Source: Actinacidiphila bryophytorum
GTDB taxonomy: Bacteria > Actinomycetota > Actinomycetes > Streptomycetales > Streptomycetaceae
DNA: 59,431 nucleotides
Reading direction: 5' to 3'
NCBI RefSeq assembly: GCF_016916835.1
Contig: NZ_JAFFIX010000033.1
Location: forward strand, 1 to 59,431
Shown: piece after piece, positions 52,848-59,431 of the stretch
Layout of the letters: every line of letters starts with the position of its first letter
Numbering within the stretch: the stretch's first letter is position 1
Made by a program: the position numbers and the translations under genes
Notes under the pieces: model-generated
Databases searched by the model: none
What the model saw: only the letters and a program-made list of their open reading frames with translations
Told to the model about the DNA's origin: nothing

Positions 52848-53457
52848 CTCGTCCGCGGTCCCTTCTTCCCGGGCGCGCGGCGGGAAGGCCCTCCCCGACG
52901 CGCACGAGCGCGTTGACACTGACACCTGCGACGGCTGCGGACAGCCGCCACGACCTCCGCCCGCGCACCGGTCTGGACCGAGATCCGGCGGCGCGCAGGC
53001 ACGGACGGCGGGGCCGCCCCCGCTGCCCCCACCGGACCGTACGGGTGCATCCTCCCACCCGCCACCGACATCATGACGCCGGTACCACCCCCGGTGATCT
53101 TGCCAGGGCGCGTACCGCGCCGCTCAGCGCCTTCCCGCGGCCCGCGGGTCCGATGCGGCGGGGCCGGAAGTGACCGATTCCTGCGGTTCCGCGACCGCTT
53201 CCGTGCCCCTTCCCTGCCCCTTCCCTGCCCGTTCCCTGCCCTGTTCCCGCGATGCCCCGACCGTACGGCGTCCGCTCCGCGGCGCAAACCGGCGGAAGCT
53301 GTTCCGCTTGCGACCGCGCAACCACATGCCCCTTCCCGGCGTCCTACCCGGGAATCCCGGCGCCGCCGCCCGGCCACGGCCCGCCGCGCGGCACTACGCT
53401 TGGCCGGAATCGGGCACCGGACGGCAGCCCGGTCACTACGGAGCAGGGAGCGCAAGA
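52848..53457. other. 610-base divergent intergenic region
   Basis: Between the FHA-ATPase gene (-) and the first kinase gene (+). No convincing gene: open frames here lack the codon-position bias of the neighbours. It contains a four-unit tandem repeat at 53204-53248, a TTGACA hexamer at 52913-52918 without a good -10 partner, and TACGCT at 53395-53400 that could be the -10 of the kinase promoter. On the minus strand GTGTCAGTGTCA (52915-52926) is a short direct repeat close to the ATPase start. Confidence 0.5.
53204..53248 (+). repeat. Tandem repeat of an 11-base unit
   Basis: TGCCCCTTCCC twice exactly (53204-53225), then TGCCCGTTCCC and TGCCCTGTTCCC. Pyrimidine-rich on the plus strand. It lies mid-way in the divergent region, about 210 bases before the kinase start. 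Origin by slippage is likely; a regulatory role is not shown. Confidence 0.7.
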
Positions 53458-55296
53458 GTGCGGCCGGTAGGCAGCAAATACCTCCTGGAGGAGCCGCTCG
53501 GACGCGGCGCCACCGGCACCGTCTGGCGTGCCCAGGTGCGCGACGAGGCGGGCAGCACGGTCGCCGTCAAGGTGCTCAAGGAGGAGCTGGCCGGCGACCC
53601 GGACGTGGTGATGCGCTTCCTGCGGGAGCGCTCGGTGCTGCTGCGGCTGCGCCACCCGCACATCGTGCGGGTCCGCGACCTGGTCGTCGAGGGCGACCTG
53701 CTGGCCCTGGTCATGGACCTTGTCGACGGCCCCGACCTGCACCGCTACCTGCGCGAGAACGGCCCTTTCACGCCGGTCGCCGCCGCCCTGCTGACCGCGG
53801 CCGTCGCCGACGCGCTCGCCGCCAGCCACGCCGACGGCGTCGTTCACCGCGACCTGAAGCCCGCCAACGTGCTGCTCGCCACCCTCACGGGTGAGGACGG
53901 CGACGAGCGGATGCACCCGATGCTCACCGACTTCGGCATCGCGCGCCTCGCGGACTCGCCGGGCGTGACCCGTACCCACGAGTTCGTCGGCACACCCGCC
54001 TACGTGGCACCGGAGTCCGCACAGGGCCGCCCGCAGACCTCCGCGGTCGACATCTACGGCGCCGGCATCCTGCTGTACGAGCTGGTCACCGGCCGGGTGC
54101 CCTTCCAGGGCGAGAACGCCATCGAGGTGCTGCAGGCGCACCTGAACCAGCAGCCGCGCCGCCCCAGCACCGTCCCAGAACCGCTGTGGACGGTCATCGA
54201 GCGCTGCCTGCGCAAGGAGCCCGCGCAGCGGCCCAGCGCCGACAGCCTGGCCCGCGCGCTGCGGGTGGTCGCGGCGGGCGTCGGCGTGCACGCCACTCCC
54301 GCGGCGGCCGAGGCCGCGCTCGGGGTGGGCGCGCTGCTCGCCCCCGACGAGACCCCGACCCTGGTGCCGGGCACCGGCCAGGGCGCCGCTCAGGGCGCGG
54401 GCGGCGGCAGCGGCGACGCCGACCCCACGCAGGTGCTGCCGCACGGGCAGAGCGGCGGCTCCTACGACCCGAACGCGGCGACCAGTGTGCTGCCCTCGGA
54501 GGGCGCGAACCGGCCCGCCGCCGACGGCACCCGCGTCCTGCCGCCCGTGCCCGGCGGGCAGCCGGGCGGCCAGCAGAGCGGGCAGCAGGGTCCGCACCCG
54601 TGGGAGTCCCAGCTCAGCGCCGCCCGGCAGCGCAACGACCAGACCGAGGCGCGCTACCTGCCGCCCGAGATGGACCCGCTCTTCCGCCGCCCGCGCCGCC
54701 AGCCGGGCCAGCCCGCCCAGCCCGAGGGCCAGGGCCGGCCGGGCTACGGCTACCCGCAGCAGCAGTACCCGCAGCAGCAGCGCCAGCAGGGCGGCGGCCA
54801 GGGCTACGGCTATCCCCAGCAGCAGTCGGGACCCCCGCAGCAGCCGCGCTACCAGCAGCCGCCGCAGCAGCCCGCGCAGCAACAGCCCCGCTACCAGCAG
54901 CCGCAGCCGCAGCGCTACGAGCCGCAGCAGCGCCCGCCGGCCGCCCCCGAGCCGCCCCGGCAGCACGAGCCGCGGCGGCGCAGCGCCAACCCGGTCAAGA
55001 TCCCGGGCCTGGGCTGCCTCAAGGGCTGCCTGACGGTGATCCTGGTGATGGTCGTGCTGTTCGTCATCGTCTGGTACACCACCCCGCTGCCCCACTGGGT
55101 CGACAGCACCCGCAACCTGTGGGACGCGACGTCGAGTTGGGCGCACTCGGCGTGGGACAAGCTCTCCTCGATCACCGGCGACTCCGGCGGCGGCCAGGGC
55201 GACAACACCCCCAACCCGCTCAACACCCCCGACCTGAACGGCATCACGGGGCAGAACGGACTCGGCGGACTCAACGGGCTGAACGGGAACGGCTGA
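53458..55296 (+). CDS. pkaA: Membrane Ser/Thr protein kinase (PkaA-like)
   Basis: 612 residues from a GTG at 53458, with GGAGCAGGGAG ahead. Kinase domain 8-275: glycine loop GRGATGTV (15-22), Lys38, HRDLKPAN (catalytic Asp132), DFG (158-160) and GTPAYVAPES. A long Pro/Gln/Gly-rich linker (about 330-505) includes repeated GYGYPQQQ units. One membrane helix (GCLTVILVMVVLFVIVWY, near 523-543) and a short outer tail of about 70 residues rich in Asn/Gly (GLGGLNGLNGNG) follow. There is no PASTA domain. Order and adjacency with the next kinase and prfB match the S. coelicolor pkaA-pkaB locus; the name rests on that resemblance. Confidence 0.9.
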   Translation: MRPVGSKYLLEEPLGRGATGTVWRAQVRDEAGSTVAVKVLKEELAGDPDVVMRFLRERSVLLRLRHPHIVRVRDLVVEGDLLALVMDLVDGPDLHRYLRENGPFTPVAAALLTAAVADALAASHADGVVHRDLKPANVLLATLTGEDGDERMHPMLTDFGIARLADSPGVTRTHEFVGTPAYVAPESAQGRPQTSAVDIYGAGILLYELVTGRVPFQGENAIEVLQAHLNQQPRRPSTVPEPLWTVIERCLRKEPAQRPSADSLARALRVVAAGVGVHATPAAAEAALGVGALLAPDETPTLVPGTGQGAAQGAGGGSGDADPTQVLPHGQSGGSYDPNAATSVLPSEGANRPAADGTRVLPPVPGGQPGGQQSGQQGPHPWESQLSAARQRNDQTEARYLPPEMDPLFRRPRRQPGQPAQPEGQGRPGYGYPQQQYPQQQRQQGGGQGYGYPQQQSGPPQQPRYQQPPQQPAQQQPRYQQPQPQRYEPQQRPPAAPEPPRQHEPRRRSANPVKIPGLGCLKGCLTVILVMVVLFVIVWYTTPLPHWVDSTRNLWDATSSWAHSAWDKLSSITGDSGGGQGDNTPNPLNTPDLNGITGQNGLGGLNGLNGNG

Positions 55297-55490
55297 CCGC
55301 CGCCGCGCACGCACTCGTACACCCATGTCGGCGCCCACCTTGGGGATTTGTCGACTTCCGAAGGGTGATTTCTCGTGCAGAACGCCTACTCACCGGTCCC
55401 GCGTACCCCGAACGGCTCCGCTTCCGCGTAGCTTTGTCGGCAACGCTTGGTCGCCCACGCGACGGACCGCCGGAGGAGTCGGAGCAAGCC

Positions 55491-57686
55491 TTGGCCAGGA
55501 AGATCGGCAGCCGCTACACCGCCCACCAGGTGCTCGGGCGGGGATCCGCGGGCACGGTGTGGCTCGGTGACGGCCCCGAGGGACCGGTCGCCATCAAGCT
55601 GCTGCGCGAGGACCTGGCCTCCGACCAGGACCTGGTCGGCCGCTTCGTCCAGGAGCGCACCGCGCTGCTCTCCCTCGACGACCCGCACATCGTCGGCATC
55701 CGCGACCTGGTCGTCGACGGCACCGACCTCGCCCTGGTCATGGACCTGGTCCGCGGCACCGACCTGCGCTCCCGGCTCGAACGCGAACGGCGGCTCGCCC
55801 CCGAGGCCGCCGTCGCCATCGCCGCCGACGTCGCCGACGGGCTCGCCGCCGCCCACGCCGCCGGCGTCGTCCACCGCGACGTCAAGCCCGAGAACGTGCT
55901 GCTCGACTCCGCCGCCCCCGCGGGACCCGGCGGCGCACCGCCCGCCCTGCTCACCGACTTCGGCATCGCCCGCCTGGTCGACTCACCCCGCCGCACCCGC
56001 GCCACCCGCATCATCGGCACCCCCGACTACCTGGCCCCCGAGATCATCGAAGGCCTCCCGCCGCGCGCCTCCGTCGACATCTACGCGCTGGCCACCGTCC
56101 TGTACGAGCTGCTCGGCGGCTTCACCCCCTTCGGCGGCGGCCACCCCGGCGCGGTCCTGCGCCGGCATGTGACCGAGGCCGTGGAACCGCTGCCAGGACT
56201 GCCCGCCGACCTCGACCGCATCCTCACCGCATGCCTGGCCAAGGCCCCCGCCTCCCGGCTCACCGCAGGCGAGCTGGCCGCCCGGCTGCGCGACCTGCTG
56301 CCGCAGCTCGCCGGACTGCCCGCGCTGGACATCGCCGCACCCGGCGAGACCGGTGAGCAGGGCGGTTACGCCGACAGCGCCGCCGAACCGCCGCCCGCCG
56401 CCGTGCCGCCCGCCCCGCCCGCACCCCCCGGCGGCGACCGCAGGCGCGGGGCCGTACCGCTGGTGCGTGGCGCCGCCCCCGACTCCAGCCGGGACACCCA
56501 CACCAGCATCAAACTGCCCACCGCCGAGGAACTGGCCGGCTTCGGCGCCTCCTCCCGCGGCACGGGCAAAGGCCGCGCCTCCGCCCCCGGGCGCCCCGCC
56601 AGCCCCCGGCACCGCGCCGTCTCCGACGCCGTGCGGCAGCGCCGTATCCGCTTCGCCGCCGCGGCAGCCGCCGCCCTCGCCGTCGCCGGGATCGGCGGCT
56701 GGAGCATCGCCTCGGCCGGCGGCTCCGGCTCCGCCGGCACCGGCACCTCGCGCGACGACACCCCGCCCACCACGGACCCCGCCGCGAGCACCCGCCACGC
56801 CACCACGCCCACCGCCCCCACCGCGGCCGCCGACGCACCGCAGAGCCGCACCGGGCAGGCCATCGCGCTGCCGCAGTGGTCCGCCTTCCAGGGCGTGCCC
56901 GCCGCCGGCGTCCCCCTGGTCGGCGGCCCGCGCGCCCTCGTCGCGGGCGGCGCCACGTACGTCTTCGCCCGCGGCCAGGACAAGAACATCTGGTACGTGG
57001 TCCGCGACGGCTCCGGCTACGGCCCCTGGCACAAGCTCAGCGGCATAAACGTCGCCGACGACCCCGCCGCGGTCTCCGCAAGGCCCGGCCGCATCGACCT
57101 GTTCGCCCTCGGCACCGACGGCCTGCTCTACCGCAGGACCATGACCGGCGCCCACTGGAACTCCTGGTCCCAGGTCGACGAGCGCACCCACTTCGACGCC
57201 GCCCCCGCCGCCGCCTCCTCCGAACCCGGCAGGATCGACCTGGTCGGCCGGGTCGGCGGCGACCTGGTGACCGCCTCCCTGGTCGGCAGCCGCTGGAACG
57301 CCTGGGCCGTCGTCCCCACCGCGGGCCGCATCACCGCCGCCCCCGCCCTGGTCTCCCGCGCCCGCGGCACCCTCGACGCCTTCGTCGTCCGCAAGGCCGA
57401 CGGCGCCGTGCTCCAGCTCCCCTACTCCGGCGGCGCCTGGCGCCCCTCCACCGTCGTCCAGGGCCTCGACGCCACCGCCCGGCCCGACGCCGTCGCCGCC
57501 GGAGGCCGGCTCTACGCCTTCGCGCCCGGCGCCCAGGCCGCCGTCGCCCCCGACGCCGACTGGTCCACCGCCCCGCTCCCGGGCACACCCACCGCCCTGG
57601 GCGCCGCCGCGGCCACACCGCACACGCTGGAGATATTCACCCGCACCCCGTCCGGCACCCTCAGCCGGGCCACCGCCTCGGTATGA
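55491..57686 (+). CDS. pkaB: Membrane Ser/Thr protein kinase with beta-propeller ectodomain (PkaB-like)
   Basis: 731 residues from a TTG at 55491, chosen because GGAG precedes it and the homologous start is MARKIGSRYTAHQVLG. Kinase domain: GRGSAGTV (17-24... loop), Lys36, HRDVKPEN (catalytic Asp130), DFG (156-158) and GTPDYLAPEI. A basic linker leads to one membrane helix near 388-407 (FAAAAAAALAVAGIGGWSIA) and a Thr/Pro-rich stalk. The outer part, about 445-731, contains repeated blades with GPWHKLSG, WNSWSQVD, WNAWAVVP and GAWRPSTVV following RIDLFALGTDG-like strands. This is a propeller of the PLL-lectin/sialidase-like kind, a plausible glycan or wall sensor. Confidence 0.9.
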   Translation: MARKIGSRYTAHQVLGRGSAGTVWLGDGPEGPVAIKLLREDLASDQDLVGRFVQERTALLSLDDPHIVGIRDLVVDGTDLALVMDLVRGTDLRSRLERERRLAPEAAVAIAADVADGLAAAHAAGVVHRDVKPENVLLDSAAPAGPGGAPPALLTDFGIARLVDSPRRTRATRIIGTPDYLAPEIIEGLPPRASVDIYALATVLYELLGGFTPFGGGHPGAVLRRHVTEAVEPLPGLPADLDRILTACLAKAPASRLTAGELAARLRDLLPQLAGLPALDIAAPGETGEQGGYADSAAEPPPAAVPPAPPAPPGGDRRRGAVPLVRGAAPDSSRDTHTSIKLPTAEELAGFGASSRGTGKGRASAPGRPASPRHRAVSDAVRQRRIRFAAAAAAALAVAGIGGWSIASAGGSGSAGTGTSRDDTPPTTDPAASTRHATTPTAPTAAADAPQSRTGQAIALPQWSAFQGVPAAGVPLVGGPRALVAGGATYVFARGQDKNIWYVVRDGSGYGPWHKLSGINVADDPAAVSARPGRIDLFALGTDGLLYRRTMTGAHWNSWSQVDERTHFDAAPAAASSEPGRIDLVGRVGGDLVTASLVGSRWNAWAVVPTAGRITAAPALVSRARGTLDAFVVRKADGAVLQLPYSGGAWRPSTVVQGLDATARPDAVAAGGRLYAFAPGAQAAVAPDADWSTAPLPGTPTALGAAAATPHTLEIFTRTPSGTLSRATASV

Positions 57687-57783
57687 CCCGGGCCGCCCCG
57701 GGCCGTCCCGCGCCCTTGCGCCCGGGGGAGGCGGGAAGTCGCCACCGCCGCCGCAGCCGGGACGGTAACTTTCGGCCAGCCGG

Positions 57784-57789
57784 TAGGCT
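57784..57789 (+). promoter_or_regulatory. Candidate -10 element of a leaderless prfB transcript
   Basis: TAGGCT followed by 6 bases and the GTG at 57796. This is the same spacing as at the gdhB leader and the HAD gene. No ribosome binding site precedes the GTG. Confidence 0.45.
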
Positions 57790-57795
57790 GGACCC

Positions 57796-58914
57796 GTGGC
57801 AATCGTCGATGTATCCGAAGAACTGAAATCCCTGTCCTCGACCATGGGGTCGATCGAGGCCGTCCTCGACCTCGACCGGATGCGGAACGACATCGCCGCA
57901 CTTGAGGAGCAGGCCGCAGCCCCGTCCCTGTGGGACGACCCCGACAACGCGCAGAAGATCACCAGCCGGCTCTCCCACCTGCAGGCGGAGCTGAGGAAGA
58001 CCGAGACGCTGCGCGGCCGTATCGACGACCTCGGGGTGCTCTTCGAGCTCGCCGAGGCCGAGGACGACGCCGACACCCGCGCCGAGGCCGAGGCCGAGCT
58101 GGAGGACGTCCGCAAGGCCCTGGACGAGATGGAGGTCAGGACCCTGCTGTCGGGCGAGTACGACGCCCGCGAGGCCCTGGTCAACATCCGCGCCGAGGCC
58201 GGCGGCGTCGACGCGGCCGACTTCGCCGAGCAGCTCCAGCGCATGTACCTGCGCTGGGCCGAGCGCCACGGCTACTCCACCGAGGTCTACGAGACCTCCT
58301 ACGCGGAAGAGGCCGGCATCAAGTCGACCACCTTCGTGGTCAAGGCCCCCTACGCGTACGGCACCCTCTCCGTCGAACAGGGCACCCACCGCATGGTGCG
58401 GATCTCCCCCTTCGACAACCAGGGCCGCCGCCAGACCTCCTTCGCCGGCGTCGAGGTCCTCCCCGTCGTCGAGCAGAGCGACCACGTCGAGATCGACGAG
58501 TCCGAACTGCGCGTCGACGTCTACCGCGCCTCGGGACCCGGCGGCCAGGGCGTCAACACCACCGACTCCGCCGTCCGCATCACCCACATCCCCACCGGCA
58601 TCGTCGTCTCCTGCCAGAACGAGCGCTCCCAGATCCAGAACAAGGCCAGCGCCATGAACGTCCTCCAGGCCAAGCTGCTCGAACGCCGCCGCCAGGAGGA
58701 GCAGGCCCTGATGGACTCCCTCGGCAAGAGCGACGGCGGCAACTCCTGGGGCAACCAGATGCGTTCGTACGTCCTGCACCCCTACCAGATGGTCAAGGAC
58801 CTGCGCACCGACCACGAGGTCGGCAACCCGCAGGGCGTCCTCGACGGCGACATCGACGGCTTCATCGAGGCGGGCATCCGCTGGCGCAAGTCCCGCGAGA
58901 AGACCGCCGCCTGA
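57796..58914 (+). CDS. prfB: Peptide chain release factor 2
   Basis: Recognises UGA and UAA stop codons and triggers peptide release. 372 residues in one uninterrupted frame from a GTG at 57796. The programmed +1 frameshift that regulates prfB in many other bacteria is absent, as in other high-GC actinobacteria. The peptidyl-transferase motif is GPGGQGVN (catalytic GGQ). Stop-codon recognition uses the SPF motif, seen in MVRISPFDNQGRRQTS. C-terminal NPQGVLDGDIDGFIEAGIRW is conserved. The gene itself ends in TGA. A short region with a leaderless-type promoter separates it from the kinase gene. Confidence 0.97.
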   Translation: MAIVDVSEELKSLSSTMGSIEAVLDLDRMRNDIAALEEQAAAPSLWDDPDNAQKITSRLSHLQAELRKTETLRGRIDDLGVLFELAEAEDDADTRAEAEAELEDVRKALDEMEVRTLLSGEYDAREALVNIRAEAGGVDAADFAEQLQRMYLRWAERHGYSTEVYETSYAEEAGIKSTTFVVKAPYAYGTLSVEQGTHRMVRISPFDNQGRRQTSFAGVEVLPVVEQSDHVEIDESELRVDVYRASGPGGQGVNTTDSAVRITHIPTGIVVSCQNERSQIQNKASAMNVLQAKLLERRRQEEQALMDSLGKSDGGNSWGNQMRSYVLHPYQMVKDLRTDHEVGNPQGVLDGDIDGFIEAGIRWRKSREKTAA

Positions 58915-58920
58915 CCTGCC

Positions 58921-58939
58921 GTGACGTTCCTCATGTCAC
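58921..58939. promoter_or_regulatory. GTGAC-N9-GTCAC inverted repeat after prfB
   Basis: Arms at 58921-58925 and 58935-58939, 216 bases before the next start. The half-sites are the same as in the mtrA-upstream repeat at 2768. In Streptomyces MtrA is known to control many genes for secreted and wall-modifying proteins, and the next gene encodes a secreted protein. Candidate only. Confidence 0.25.
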
Positions 58940-59154
58940 AGTGCTGTGCAGAAGTGCCGGGCACACAGGGGTAATGCGGACATTGTGTGCTTAATGGCCT
59001 TGACGGCCCCCGGGAAAGCCGCGAGGGTGATGCGCGGCATGCGCATGTTTGAGGCGTCAGCGCACGGGGGCGAGCGTTGAAGATTCCCTCCAGTGACACA
59101 CCCTCGCCTCGCGCGCGCGGCACGAAGCAGACATCTACTGGGGGTAATTGACTC

Positions 59155-59431
59155 ATGAGCAAGCGCAACACGCGGCTGCGTGTCGCCCGCATAGCCGCGG
59201 CGGCCGTCATAGCCGGCGGCGCCTCCCTCACGGCAGTGGGCGCGGCCCAGGCGATCACGCCGAACAGCTCGTCCCCGTCGTCCCCGTCGCCCGCGATCCG
59301 ATCCCTGGACGACCCGACCGACCCGCTGAGCGGTGCGATCGGCAACGGCGGGACCGAGAACGGTGGCACCGAGAACGGCGGGACCGAGAACGGCGGGACC
59401 GAGAACGGCGGGACCGAGAACGGCGGGACCG
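59155..59431 (+). CDS. Secreted protein with ENGGT tandem repeats (partial, runs off the window)
   Basis: An ATG at 59155 opens a frame that is still open at the window end (92 codons seen). Residues 1-31 are a clear Sec signal peptide: basic MSKRNTRLRVAR, hydrophobic AAAAVIAGGASLTAVGA, and a likely cut after AQA. A Ser/Pro-rich region follows, then repeated Asn-Gly-Gly-Thr-Glu units from residue 64. GGGGGTAA about 10 bases ahead may be the ribosome binding site. No catalytic domain is visible in the part present. The region 58915-59154 before it holds an inverted repeat (58921-58939) and the palindromic ATGCGCAT near 59040. Confidence 0.75.
   Translation, partial: MSKRNTRLRVARIAAAAVIAGGASLTAVGAAQAITPNSSSPSSPSPAIRSLDDPTDPLSGAIGNGGTENGGTENGGTENGGTENGGTENGGT
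59344..59431 (+). repeat. 15-base coding tandem repeat (Asn-Gly-Gly-Thr-Glu)
   Basis: Unit AACGGCGGGACCGAG repeated from 59344 with only a few third-base changes (the second unit is AACGGTGGCACCGAG). At least five full units are present and the array continues past the window edge. Near-identity at DNA level points to recent slippage expansion. Confidence 0.85.

Noticed and set aside
52832..53455. 207-codon minus-strand frame in the divergent gap before the PkaA-like gene
   Set aside because: Extreme Arg content, no third-position bias and no recognisable fold; treated as non-coding.
57796..57900. Programmed frameshift at the start of prfB
   Set aside because: The reading frame is intact from the GTG through the whole N-terminal domain, with no in-frame TGA near codon 26.

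Overview
The window is a very GC-rich chromosomal segment with strong third-codon-position G/C bias, frequent GTG (and one TTG) starts, short leaders and 4-base gene overlaps. Gene content and order point to a Streptomyces or close Streptomycetaceae relative. From memory, mtnA-mtrA-mtrB-lpqB-comF-hpf-response regulator-secA, a large NAD-glutamate dehydrogenase, and the pkaA/pkaB-type kinases next to prfB all occur in this order on the Streptomyces coelicolor core chromosome.

Layout. 1-17 kb is conserved core: a Pro-rich membrane protein (-), mtnA, the MtrA/MtrB/LpqB envelope-signalling operon, a ComF-like phosphoribosyltransferase, long-form ribosome hibernation factor hpf, an orphan NarL-type response regulator, a YcaQ-like winged-helix protein and an acetyltransferase (-), secA, an Rv3235-like protein (-), a DUF6912 protein and a HAD hydrolase. 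17.2-22.3 kb is the 1651-residue NAD-glutamate dehydrogenase, preceded by a possible leaderless leader ORF and a perfect palindrome. A one-pass membrane Ser/Thr kinase (-) follows at 22.4-24.3 kb.

24.6-45.1 kb is an accessory-looking surface-polysaccharide locus: two polytopic membrane proteins of GT-C type, the dTDP-L-rhamnose genes rfbC (+) and rfbD-rfbB-rfbA (-), a flippase joined in frame to a methyltransferase, two GT2 glycosyltransferases, a DUF2304 protein, three large bifunctional GT2/CDP-glycerol-type glycerophosphotransferases and a second methyltransferase. Seven genes on the minus strand (35453 down to 28488) are chained by six consecutive 4-base overlaps. The parts suggest a pathway that makes dTDP-rhamnose and a polyprenyl-phosphate sugar, builds a phosphodiester-containing polymer, flips the lipid-linked material and decorates it outside. 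A wall glycopolymer (teichoic-acid-like) is the most economical reading, but the product cannot be read from sequence.

45.2-49 kb is a sugar ABC importer (binding protein plus two permeases, no ATPase); one permease carries a large extracytoplasmic insertion. 49.5-59.4 kb returns to conserved genes: an FHA-FtsK/EccC-like ATPase (-), two membrane Ser/Thr kinases, prfB, and the start of a secreted protein with ENGGT tandem repeats that runs off the window.

Three islands of one intergenic repeat family (24.3, 41.7 and 49.2 kb) lie within and at the edges of the accessory part. They carry GCCACTTG/CAAGTGGC ends and an inverted GCGCAGTTCCYCGCGCCCCT core. Exact DnaA-box-like 9-mers occur upstream of mtrA, comF and the HAD gene. 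No rRNA, tRNA, CRISPR array, transposase or integrase gene was seen.
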